From: Verrucomicrobiia bacterium Tous-C2TDCM
GTDB lineage: Bacteria; Verrucomicrobiota; Verrucomicrobiia; Verrucomicrobiales; DEV007
Assembly (NCBI GenBank): GCA_002288445.1
Contig: NEUQ01000003.1
Location: 1 to 45,959 of the forward strand
DNA length: 45,959 nt
Direction: 5' to 3'
Under the pieces are notes generated by a model. The model was not told the DNA's origin, searched no databases, and saw only the letters and a program-made list of their open reading frames with translations. How positions within the stretch are numbered: position 1 is the first letter of the stretch; every line of letters starts with the position of its first letter. This document shows, piece after piece, positions 34,299 through 41,562 of this stretch. The position numbers and the translations under genes are program-made.

Positions 34299-35681
34299 AT
34301 GAGTTACTCCGACGAACGGGATGAAATCGCCGAGCTCTTCGGTGTGAAACCTTCCGCCCGAAATCAGGGCTACACGAACGAGGGCGATCCAGCCGACGCA
34401 AAAAGCTCGCCCGCCAATCCGACACCGGATCCTGTTCCTGCGGAGCCCCTGGCTCCACTTCCCCTTCCTGAAATCAAGAAGCCGGTGAAACTGCGCCCGC
34501 CCGCCCACGTCGAGCCTCACCCACACGACTCTCTCCCCTCTCTTTTGGCCGCCCCCCGTCAATCCGTGCCGACGACGACCCATCGACCACTGCCTGAAAC
34601 CCCGATTCAAGACGAGGAGTTCCGTGTTTATGAGGAAGGGGATTTACCCGATTTTTCGGACTTCGATTTTCTCCCGGCCGAAAAGGAAACGGCGGCTCGA
34701 ACCGGCTCCGATGCGACTCCGCGAGCCCCGCGATCCGCGGGAGCAGACGCCTCCCCGCCCCCTGCCCCGCAACGCTTGCCTGAAGAAGACACCCCCCTGG
34801 CCCTTTCCAGTTCCAGGACCAGATCATCCGGGGACCAGCCCGGAGCCGCCGATAGCGGCGTTGCTTCCGCCGTGGAAGCCCCCCGCCGCGCCCGGACCGG
34901 GCATCGACCCGATCTCCATTTCGAAAGCGATCAAAACCTCGCCCACGACGACACGAGCGCGTCCCTTCTCGACACGAAGGGCCTCGTGAAAATCTACGAC
35001 GGCCGCACCGTCGTGAACGGCGTCGACATCCACGTCCGTCCAGGCGAGATCGTCGGCCTGCTCGGCCCGAACGGAGCGGGCAAAACGACCAGTTTCTACA
35101 TGATCGTCGGTCTCGTCCCGCCGAACGGAGGGCAGGTCCTCTTCAACGGGAACGATGTTACCCACATGCCGATGTATCAGCGCGCCCGCCTCGGCATGGG
35201 CTACTTGCCGCAGGAAGAGTCGATTTTCCGCAAGCTCACCGTCGAGGAGAATCTCATGGCCGTGCTCGAGACCCTCGATCTCTCGCGCCAGGAACGTCTC
35301 GCCCGCTGCCAAGAGCTCCTCGAGCGTTTTTCCATCACCCACATCCGCAAGAACATCGCCCTCACCTGCTCGGGCGGGGAAAAGCGACGGCTCACCATTG
35401 CCAGGTCCCTCGTCACGACACCGAGCCTGCTGATGCTCGACGAACCGTTCTCTGGCGTCGATCCGATCGCCGTCAACGAGATCCAGAACATCGTTCAGGA
35501 TCTCCGGAAGTCGGGACTGGCCATTCTCATCACCGACCACAATGCGCGCCAGACCCTCGAGCTTGTCGACCGCGCCTACCTCATCTACGAGGGTCGGGTT
35601 CTCCGCGAAGGCACGCGCGATTTCCTCATCAACGATCCGGTCAGCCGCGAGCTCTATCTCGGGGACCGCTTCACGATGTGA
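34299..35681 (+). CDS. lptB: LptB-like ABC ATPase with long disordered N-terminal extension
   Basis: 460 residues. The ATPase occupies about residues 224-460: Walker A GLLGPNGAGKTT, Q-loop GYLPQEESIF, signature CSGGEKRRLTIARSL, Walker B LLMLDEPFSGVDP and switch His in LITDHNARQTLE. GMGYLPQEESIFRKLTVEEN and the SGVDPIAV wording are typical of LptB, which powers LPS extraction with LptFG. The first 220 residues are Pro/Glu/Ser-rich and look disordered, absent from ordinary LptB (about 240 residues). It directly follows lptA. lptF and lptG are not in this window. Confidence 0.92.
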   Translation: MSYSDERDEIAELFGVKPSARNQGYTNEGDPADAKSSPANPTPDPVPAEPLAPLPLPEIKKPVKLRPPAHVEPHPHDSLPSLLAAPRQSVPTTTHRPLPETPIQDEEFRVYEEGDLPDFSDFDFLPAEKETAARTGSDATPRAPRSAGADASPPPAPQRLPEEDTPLALSSSRTRSSGDQPGAADSGVASAVEAPRRARTGHRPDLHFESDQNLAHDDTSASLLDTKGLVKIYDGRTVVNGVDIHVRPGEIVGLLGPNGAGKTTSFYMIVGLVPPNGGQVLFNGNDVTHMPMYQRARLGMGYLPQEESIFRKLTVEENLMAVLETLDLSRQERLARCQELLERFSITHIRKNIALTCSGGEKRRLTIARSLVTTPSLLMLDEPFSGVDPIAVNEIQNIVQDLRKSGLAILITDHNARQTLELVDRAYLIYEGRVLREGTRDFLINDPVSRELYLGDRFTM

Positions 35682-35741
35682 CGACACGATGGAAAGCGGT
35701 CGGGCAAAGCCCTTTCGTTCTTGAACGCGGGCACTGAACGC

Positions 35742-35771
35742 TTGTCAAAACCCCTTGCCATCTGGTACACT
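35742..35771 (+). promoter_or_regulatory. Candidate hpf promoter
   Basis: TTGTCA (35742-35747), an 18-bp spacer and TACACT (35766-35771), 49 bp before the hpf start. It predicts a leader of about 42 nt that contains a perfect inverted repeat. Confidence 0.5.
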
Positions 35772-35780
35772 TCCAGCGGA

Positions 35781-35797
35781 GTCAGGATCATCCTGAC
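35781..35797. promoter_or_regulatory. Perfect inverted repeat in the hpf leader
   Basis: GTCAGGAT-C-ATCCTGAC, 8-bp arms with a single central base, just downstream of the candidate promoter. The one-base loop favours a protein-binding operator over an RNA hairpin. The arm is the core of the word ATCCTGACAAA that recurs in coding regions of this window. Confidence 0.6.
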
Positions 35798-35820
35798 GCG
35801 AAACCAAAACCATACAAAAC

Positions 35821-36402
35821 ATGCAAGTCACCAACGTCAATCTGCCTATCATTGTCACCGGTCGCCATGTCTCTGTCACGGAGGCCATGCGCGAATATGC
35901 CGAGAAGAAAGTGGCCGGCTTGCACCTCGATTACCCCAAGATCATCGAGGCCAAAGTACTTCTCAACGTGGAACAAGATCGGCACATCGCGGAAATCATC
36001 CTCTTCTGCGCGAACCACATCGTCATCGAGGCCGATACCACGACGCACGACATGTATGCCTCCATTGATGAAACGATCTCGAAGATCGCGCGCCGCATGC
36101 GCAAGTTCAAAACGCGGATGCTCAAGTCACACCGTCCCGAGAAAAAGCGCAAGAGCACCCGCCTCGTCAACGAGATGGTTTTCAACGCCGAGATCCCCGA
36201 CGAGCCTGAGCACGAGCACGAGCCGCACATCATTCACAAGGAGAACTACAAGATCAAACACCTCTTCCCCGACGAGGCGATCATGGACATGGAGATGAAC
36301 GAGAAGTCCTTCATCCTCTTCCACGACGCCAAGAGCGACCAGCTCGCCATCCTCTTCCGCCGCGAAGACGGCGACTACGGAATGATCCCGGCGGTCGAAT
36401 GA
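35821..36402 (+). CDS. hpf: Long-form ribosome hibernation promoting factor HPF
   Basis: 193 residues. The N-terminal domain (residues 1-105; MQVTNVNLPIIVTGRHVSVTEAMREYAEKK, then ADTTTHDMYASIDETISKIARRMRKFK) is the YfiA/HPF 30S-binding fold. A linker rich in His/Glu leads to the C-terminal dimerisation domain (KIKHLFPDEAIMDMEMNEKSFILFHDAKSDQLAILFRREDGDYGMI), so this is the long type that forms 100S ribosome dimers. It follows lptB at 139 bp, mirroring the proteobacterial lptB-rpoN-hpf order without rpoN. It has its own promoter-like sequence and an operator-like inverted repeat, suggesting stress control. Confidence 0.95.
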   Translation: MQVTNVNLPIIVTGRHVSVTEAMREYAEKKVAGLHLDYPKIIEAKVLLNVEQDRHIAEIILFCANHIVIEADTTTHDMYASIDETISKIARRMRKFKTRMLKSHRPEKKRKSTRLVNEMVFNAEIPDEPEHEHEPHIIHKENYKIKHLFPDEAIMDMEMNEKSFILFHDAKSDQLAILFRREDGDYGMIPAVE

Positions 36403-36405
36403 ACC

Positions 36406-36543
36406 ATGTCCCTCGAGGACGATCCCGTCGACAGGCCCTTGAAAAGGCCATGGGTGAAAGCAAGGAAGCCCGGCGCTCTCGGCCTCCGGTCGTCAGCTTT
36501 CCCCTTTGGCCTTTTTCTGGCGGGTGAGGCCCGCCTCCGCTGA
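36406..36543 (+). CDS. Possible 45-residue ORF abutting ldcA
   Basis: ATG at 36406 reads MSLEDDPVDRPLKRPWVKARKPG... and ends with TGA at 36541-36543, immediately followed by the ATG of the LD-carboxypeptidase gene. It is too short for the track. Its 3' part contains a hairpin (GGCGGG-TGAGG-CCCGCC, 36519-36535). It could be a leader peptide or chance. No homology is recognised. Confidence 0.25.
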   Translation: MSLEDDPVDRPLKRPWVKARKPGALGLRSSAFPFGLFLAGEARLR

Positions 36544-37452
36544 ATGAGTTTTCCACCGCCACGTCCCGTTTGCCCAGGTTCACGCCTCGCCGTTGTCGCT
36601 CCCGCCGGCCCGTTCAACGAAGAATCTTTTCGTGCGGGTCTCGACTGGCTGAGGGAGCGCTACGAGGTGACATACCGCCCCGACATCTACGCGAAAGCCG
36701 GCTACCTCGCCGGGGAAGACCATCGCCGCCTTGCCGAACTGCTCGAAGCTCTTGCCGATCCGTCCGTCGATGCCATCGTCTGCGCGCGCGGGGGATTCGG
36801 AACGACCCGCATTCTTCCCGGCATCGATGGGAGCCTTGTCCAAGCCGCGAACAAACTGGTGATCGGGTTCAGCGACATCACCGCCCTTCACGCGATTTGG
36901 AACCAGGCCGGCGTGAGATCGGTCCACGCGCCCATGGTCGCCGCCCTTGGCAAGGCCGCCGACGACATTCGCAGCCAATGGATCGATACCGTCGAGCATC
37001 ACGACAAAGTGCGGGCGTGGGCGCTCCAGTCCCTCCGTCCCTTCGAATCCGATTCGAGCGGCATCCTTACCGGAGGCAATCTCGCCGTCATCGGATCCCT
37101 TCTCGGCACCGATCGCCAGCCACGGCTTTCAGGGCGCATCCTTTTTATCGAGGATGTCGGCGAGCGACCCTACCGAGTGGATCGCGTCCTCACCTCGATG
37201 AAACAGGCGGGACTCTTTGACGGCCTCGCCGGTCTCGTCGTCGGGGCCTTCACCGAAGGCGAACCCGGTGCCGACGGTGTCGCTATCGAAGACGTCATCT
37301 CCGGCCATTTCGGCGACGCACTCTTTCCAGTGTTGACGGGATTTCCCGCTGGTCACATCGACGAGAACGTCGCCATTCCGTTCGGGGCCACGGCAAGGAT
37401 CGAGGGAAATCGGCTCGAAGTTCTCCCCGTCCCCGCCGCGGATCTCACCTGA
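36544..37452 (+). CDS. ldcA: Murein LD-carboxypeptidase (peptidase S66)
   Basis: 302 residues. Family S66 removes the terminal D-Ala from murein tetrapeptides using a Ser-Glu-His triad. Visible: VVAPAGP at the N-terminus, the ARGGFGTTRIL loop, nucleophile Ser110 in IGFSDITALH, Glu in ILFIEDVGERPYRVDR (about residue 201) and His in FPAGHIDEN (about 272). There is no signal peptide, in keeping with a cytoplasmic recycling enzyme. Its end overlaps by 8 bp the end of the convergent L,D-transpeptidase gene, so two enzymes acting on murein tetrapeptides face each other. Confidence 0.93.
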   Translation: MSFPPPRPVCPGSRLAVVAPAGPFNEESFRAGLDWLRERYEVTYRPDIYAKAGYLAGEDHRRLAELLEALADPSVDAIVCARGGFGTTRILPGIDGSLVQAANKLVIGFSDITALHAIWNQAGVRSVHAPMVAALGKAADDIRSQWIDTVEHHDKVRAWALQSLRPFESDSSGILTGGNLAVIGSLLGTDRQPRLSGRILFIEDVGERPYRVDRVLTSMKQAGLFDGLAGLVVGAFTEGEPGADGVAIEDVISGHFGDALFPVLTGFPAGHIDENVAIPFGATARIEGNRLEVLPVPAADLT

Positions 37453-38014
37453 CCCCGGCCGGATCCGCGGGAGTTCCAGAAACTGCAGGGGCGAGCGGCG
37501 CATTCGCGATCCTCACACGGGCACCGTTGCCGACGATTTCAAAGAGATCGATGATGTCGAGCGATCGCATCCTCACACAACCATAACTCGCCGGGGTTCC
37601 GATGGTGCGTTCCTCGGGCGTGCCGTGGATGTAGATGTAGCGCCTGTAGGCATTCGCGTTGTGCGGATCCTGCCCCTTGAGCCAGAGAATCCGAGTGACG
37701 ATGGGATCGCGGCCGGGCGCATCGGGTGGCAGGACTTCACCGGTAGGCTTGCGGGATTTGAAGACCGCCCCGGCGGGCGCATCCTCGCCGATCTTCCTCG
37801 CGATCCGGAAGCTACCCAGCGGGGTCTGGTTGCTTCCTCTGCCGTCGCCAAGGCCGAACTTCGACGTCGAGACCGGATACTCGCGGATGCGGACCCCGTC
37901 CCGATAGACGGCCATGCGCTGCTCGGGGACGGAGATCTCGACAAGATGCTGTTCGTCAGTGACGCAGGAGGTGAGAAAGAGAGCAAGGGCCGGGCAAAGA
38001 AGGAATCGTTTCAT
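37445..38014 (-). CDS. L,D-transpeptidase (YkuD) lipoprotein
   Basis: 189 residues from the ATG at 38014; the track starts 45 bp upstream. The signal peptide ends in lipobox LTSC (Cys17). The YkuD domain follows, with the strand MAVYRDGVRIREYPVSTSKFG and the catalytic motif IHGTPEERTIGTPASYGCVRM (His and catalytic Cys near residue 146). These enzymes form 3-3 crosslinks or attach proteins to peptidoglycan in the periplasm. It is convergent with ldcA. Upstream on the same strand, 69 bp away, is the squalene/phytoene synthase gene. Confidence 0.93.
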   Translation of the reverse strand: MKRFLLCPALALFLTSCVTDEQHLVEISVPEQRMAVYRDGVRIREYPVSTSKFGLGDGRGSNQTPLGSFRIARKIGEDAPAGAVFKSRKPTGEVLPPDAPGRDPIVTRILWLKGQDPHNANAYRRYIYIHGTPEERTIGTPASYGCVRMRSLDIIDLFEIVGNGARVRIANAPLAPAVSGTPADPAGVR

Positions 38015-38083
38015 GAAAGACCGAATCGGAAATTTACCCCCAATCCTCCGCGGAAGCAACGTCCGGTCCGAAGAACGATTCTC

Positions 38084-39013
38084 CTAACAAAACACTGCCC
38101 AAACCGCCGACCGGAACACATCGCTTCGCGCGATCTTGATCCGCTCGCTCATGACCCGCTGCGCTCCGGCTTGTTCCAACAAGTCCACCGTCCGGCCCGC
38201 GAGCAAACGAGGCAATCGGGAACAGAATCGCACCCGCGGCTCGCGAACTTGGTCGATGTAGCTGTCAGCCTCCTCCAGAAACCCGCGACATTCATCGATC
38301 CAGCGCTCGAAGACCGGCTGGATCACCGCCGCCGCCGGCATCCCCTCCCCGCTCCATCCGGCCGCTTTCAGTTCATCAACCGGCAGGTAACAGCGGCCTC
38401 GCGGCAGATCCTCGTGCAGATCCCGGAGAATGTTCGTCAATTGCAGGGCTTGGCCGAGCCTGCGTCCATTGATCAGCATGGCGGTGGCTTGATCGGACGA
38501 GGCAAAACGCTTTCCCAGGACGGTGAAGGCCGTCTTTGTCCAGTATTCCCCCACCGAGCCTGCAACCCAGTAGGTGTAGCGGAGCAGGTCCTCACCGGTC
38601 TGACAGGCAAACGGTCCGTCGCCAAAAGCTTTCAAGTCCCAAACCTGTCCGTGCAGAATCGTGAGCAGCACCTCTAGCAAATGCGCGCGCGGAGCGGGAT
38701 CGAGCGAGCGATAGCGGCCGATCAAAAGCTCCGCCCTCGTCAAGAGCACCCGTTCCCCCTCGTGCGACAAGCGACCGGCAATGACTCCAGGATCCTTCTC
38801 AAAACGATCCCGCCGCCCTTGGAGGATGAGGCCCAACTCCTCGAGCCAGATGAGCCGATCCGCCTCCCGCAACCCCGGAGCATCCGCGAGGGTGTCGCTG
38901 AGTCGCGCCAGAAGATACCCGAGAGACACAGGCTCCCGCATCTCGCGGGGTAAAAATCGCAGGCTCAGATAAAACGAACGCGAGACCGCCTTGAGAAGTT
39001 CATTCTGATCCAT
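38084..39013 (-). CDS. Squalene/phytoene synthase family protein
   Basis: 309 residues from the ATG at 39013 (MDQNELLKAVSRSFYLSLRFLP); the track adds an upstream extension overlapping the DAHP synthase gene. The two metal-binding motifs of head-to-head prenyl synthases are present: LARLSDTLADAPG (DxxxD) and LTNILRDLHEDLPRGRCYLP (NxxxDxxxD-like). The family condenses two farnesyl or geranylgeranyl diphosphates. The SRSFYLSLRFLP start and REPVSLGYLLARLSDT favour a squalene-synthase-type enzyme over HpnC/HpnD, but product assignment is uncertain. It could supply squalene to the cyclase encoded at 2461-4323. A 9-bp direct repeat lies just upstream. Confidence 0.87.
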   Translation of the reverse strand: MDQNELLKAVSRSFYLSLRFLPREMREPVSLGYLLARLSDTLADAPGLREADRLIWLEELGLILQGRRDRFEKDPGVIAGRLSHEGERVLLTRAELLIGRYRSLDPAPRAHLLEVLLTILHGQVWDLKAFGDGPFACQTGEDLLRYTYWVAGSVGEYWTKTAFTVLGKRFASSDQATAMLINGRRLGQALQLTNILRDLHEDLPRGRCYLPVDELKAAGWSGEGMPAAAVIQPVFERWIDECRGFLEEADSYIDQVREPRVRFCSRLPRLLAGRTVDLLEQAGAQRVMSERIKIARSDVFRSAVWAVFC

Positions 39014-39027
39014 CGCCCTAACGTTCA

Positions 39028-39052
39028 CTCCAGATTCAACCCGCTCCAGATT
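39028..39052. repeat. 9-bp direct repeat upstream of the squalene/phytoene synthase gene
   Basis: CTCCAGATT at 39028-39036 and 39044-39052 (period 16), in the 59-bp gap between the DAHP synthase stop and the synthase start. It is a possible regulator site. Confidence 0.35.
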
Positions 39053-39072
39053 TTGCCTGACACTTTTATCTC

Positions 39073-40122
39073 TCACCGCTCGAGGAGCCTCGCCGCCTCG
39101 CGCAGGATCCGCTCGGTCGTTTCCCAACCGATGCAGGGATCGGTGACGGACTGCCCCCAGCGCATGGCAGTGTGGTCTTCGAGAATGGCTTGACTGCCCT
39201 CGACATGATGGCTCTCGAGCATGGCCCCGACGATGCGACGATTCCCCTTGATCCGCTGGGCGACGATCTCTGCGAAGACACCGGGCATCTTGTGGAAATC
39301 CTTCGAACAGTTCGCGTGGCTAGCGTCGATCACGAGCGCGGGATTAACCTTCCCCTGTTCGAGTTCGGTCACCGCCGCCGCGACCGACGCGGCATCATGG
39401 TTGGGGCCGCCATCGCCCCCGCGCAGGACGGCGTGGCAATTCTGGTTGCCGCGCGTGCTTACCATCGAGGCGACGCCCTCGGGACTGATCCCGAAAAAGG
39501 TCTGGGGCGACCGGGCAGCCTTCAGAGCGTTCGCCACCGCGGTCATGCCACCGAACGTCGTGTTCTTGAAGCCCACCGGCATCGACAGGCCCGAGGCCAT
39601 TTGCCGATGCGTTTGCGATTCGACGGTGCGCGCGCCGACCGCGGCCCAGCAGATGAGATCGGCGATGTATTGCGGCGTGAACGGGTCGAGAAACTCGGTC
39701 GCAGTCGGCATGCCGAGTCCAACGATCTCGAGAAGCAGATCGCGGGCGATTCGGAGACCTTCGGCGAGGTTCGCGCTGCCGTCGAGATCGGGGTCCATGA
39801 TCAGCCCCTTCCATCCCACCGCCGTGCGTGGCTTTTCGAAGTAGACCCGCATCACGATCTCGAGTTGGTCGTGGAGTTCATCGCGCAAACCCATGAGTTT
39901 CTCCGCATAGGCGATGCCTTGACCGGGATCGTGGATCGAACACGGACCGACAATCACGAGGAAACGATCGGAACGACCATGGAGAATCTCCTCGATTCGC
40001 CGCCGTGCCGCCGATACCGAGGCCGCCTGCGCGTCACTGCGCGGGCGCTCGTGCATCAAAAAGGCGGGAGCCGGCAACGGCACGTTGAAGAGCACGTTGA
40101 GATCAGAGACACGTTCGGGCAT
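39073..40122 (-). CDS. aroG: 3-deoxy-7-phosphoheptulonate (DAHP) synthase, class I
   Basis: 349 residues, AroF/AroG/AroH type. It condenses phosphoenolpyruvate and erythrose-4-phosphate, the first step of aromatic amino acid synthesis. Signatures: FLVIVGPCSIHDP, MRVYFEKPRTAVGWKGLIMDPDLDGS, TATEFLDPFTPQY, WAAVGARTVESQTHRQMASGLSMPVGFKN, VLRGGDGGPNHD, VIDASHANCSKD, GAMLESHHVEGSQ and GQSVTDPCIGW. Length is standard. The isozyme (Phe, Tyr or Trp feedback) cannot be told from sequence alone, so the symbol is nominal. No other aro genes are adjacent. Confidence 0.95.
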   Translation of the reverse strand: MPERVSDLNVLFNVPLPAPAFLMHERPRSDAQAASVSAARRRIEEILHGRSDRFLVIVGPCSIHDPGQGIAYAEKLMGLRDELHDQLEIVMRVYFEKPRTAVGWKGLIMDPDLDGSANLAEGLRIARDLLLEIVGLGMPTATEFLDPFTPQYIADLICWAAVGARTVESQTHRQMASGLSMPVGFKNTTFGGMTAVANALKAARSPQTFFGISPEGVASMVSTRGNQNCHAVLRGGDGGPNHDAASVAAAVTELEQGKVNPALVIDASHANCSKDFHKMPGVFAEIVAQRIKGNRRIVGAMLESHHVEGSQAILEDHTAMRWGQSVTDPCIGWETTERILREAARLLER

Positions 40123-40160
40123 GGAGATCGCCCTCAGGGCGGTGAAGGTTGGGAAACGGG

Positions 40161-40189
40161 AGAGTAGAAGGTGAGTGGACGGTTCGCAA
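40161..40189 (-). promoter_or_regulatory. Candidate promoter for the DAHP synthase gene
   Basis: On the minus strand TTGCGA, a 17-bp spacer and TACTCT, about 38 bp before the start codon. A short palindrome GCCCTCAGGGC (40130-40140) lies in the leader. The match is moderate. Confidence 0.35.
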
Positions 40190-40206
40190 CCTGGCCCGAT
40201 GGCGGA

Positions 40207-41397
40207 TTAAATCCAATGACACGGGACGGATTCGCCGGGGGCGACTTCCTGTCCCGCTTCGAGGCGGACGAGACAGTTTGCGCGGCTCAGGCCAAAAATG
40301 GCGTGGGATTGCTGGGTGCCGGAAAGACGAACCCGGCCGTTTTCGCAGATACCTCGCAAGTAGTGGGGACGGTCTCCGGCGTTGTGCATCGACTCCTCGG
40401 CGAGGCCCGACAGACTACCAATTCCGACAGAAGTGGACTCGGTCTCGTCCCCACGCAGACGCCGGATCACGGGAGCGACAAAGAGGGAGAAAGTGACGTA
40501 GGCCGAGACGGGATTGCCGGGCAGACCGAAGACGAGGGTGCCATCGGGATGCACCCCGAAGAGAAAGGGTTTCCCGGGCTTTACCTTCACCCGCCAAAAC
40601 TCGGTGACGACGCCGAGCTCGTTGAGAACTTCCTGCACGAAGTCGCGTTCACCGACCGAAACGCCGCCGGCGATGATCACGAGATCGGAAGCAGCGAGCG
40701 CGTTCACGAGCACCTCGCGGAGCTCGGCTGGATCATCGACCGCATGCGAAACACCCCCGACGGCACCCGCGCGGATCACGGCGGTCTGCAGCATGGGAGC
40801 GTTGCTGTTGTAAATCTCGCCGGGCAGAAGAGGAGATCCCGGCTCGACCAACTCATCACCGGTCGTGATAATGTGGGCGAGCGGCTTACTATGGACCGGC
40901 ACCTCAGGGATCCCCTGAGAGGCGAGCAGTCCGATCCTCGCCGGCGTCAGCACTTCGCCACGGCGCGAGAGGATCTGTCCCGCGCAGACATCGCCGCCGC
41001 GAACGCGGATGTTTTCCCCAAGTTCGACGCCCTCGCGGATGATGATGGAATCGCCCTCGCGGTCGACGTCTTCCTGCATGATCACCGCGTCGGCCCCCTT
41101 GGGAATGGCGGCACCGGTGAAAATGCGGATCGCCTCACCCGGTTTCAGCTCGAGACCGAGATCGACACCGGCTGCCTGAATCCCCTCCACAACTGGCAAT
41201 CTCGCGCCGACCATGGCTTCGGCCGCACGCACCGCATAGCCGTCCATGCTCGAATTGTCGAAGGGCGGAGAGTCCATCACCGCAACGATTTGCTGCGCGA
41301 GGATCTGGTCGAGGGCAAGCTCCAACGGAACCCAAATGACCGAACCGGGTGAGGTCCGCTCGAGGATGCGCCGCCGGGCTTCTGTTTCCTCCAACAT
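40207..41397 (-). CDS. moeA: Molybdopterin molybdenumtransferase MoeA
   Basis: 396 residues from the ATG at 41397; the track extends 165 bp further through the intergenic region. MoeA inserts molybdate into adenylylated molybdopterin. Signatures: DSPPFDNSSMDGYAVRA, FTGAAIPKGADAVIMQED, GENIRVRGGDV, LASQGIPEVPVHSKP, TTGDELVEPG, YNSNAPML, IIAGGVSVGERD, VKVKPGKPFLFG and FGLPGNPVSAYVTF. Length is normal. A TTGACA promoter lies so close that the mRNA may begin at the ATG. No other moa/moe genes are in the window. Confidence 0.96.
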   Translation of the reverse strand: MLEETEARRRILERTSPGSVIWVPLELALDQILAQQIVAVMDSPPFDNSSMDGYAVRAAEAMVGARLPVVEGIQAAGVDLGLELKPGEAIRIFTGAAIPKGADAVIMQEDVDREGDSIIIREGVELGENIRVRGGDVCAGQILSRRGEVLTPARIGLLASQGIPEVPVHSKPLAHIITTGDELVEPGSPLLPGEIYNSNAPMLQTAVIRAGAVGGVSHAVDDPAELREVLVNALAASDLVIIAGGVSVGERDFVQEVLNELGVVTEFWRVKVKPGKPFLFGVHPDGTLVFGLPGNPVSAYVTFSLFVAPVIRRLRGDETESTSVGIGSLSGLAEESMHNAGDRPHYLRGICENGRVRLSGTQQSHAIFGLSRANCLVRLEAGQEVAPGESVPCHWI

Positions 41398-41403
41398 GGA
41401 GAG

Positions 41404-41432
41404 ATGAAAGAGGCGGGAACGACGGGTGTCAA
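41404..41432 (-). promoter_or_regulatory. moeA promoter, apparently leaderless
   Basis: On the minus strand a perfect TTGACA (41427-41432), a 17-bp spacer and TTTCAT (41404-41409). The A of the moeA ATG (41397) is the seventh base after the -10 box, where transcription should start. Confidence 0.55.
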
Positions 41433-41439
41433 GACCGGG

Positions 41440-41457
41440 CGCGCGGTGCGCCGCGCG
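41440..41457 (-). terminator. GC-rich hairpin after pckG
   Basis: CGCGCGG-TGCG-CCGCGCG on the plus strand forms a perfect 7-bp stem with a 4-base loop, about 105 bp beyond the pckG stop and just upstream of the moeA -35 box. It has no T-run, so termination would need help; it may instead be an operator. Confidence 0.35.
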
Positions 41458-41562
41458 GAGTGTTGGAGTAATGGAATGATCAGGTACTGAAAAAGGACGA
41501 ATCCCGTCGACCGCAACGGTCACGGTGCGCTCGCCGCAACGCGATCGACTCCACGACTGCAC

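Noticed and set aside
40171-41352. 393-residue plus ORF
   Set aside because: It is an antisense shadow of moeA.
41398-41562. Possible Moco riboswitch upstream of moeA
   Set aside because: The promoter is adjacent to the start codon, leaving no leader RNA, and I see no conserved riboswitch fold.
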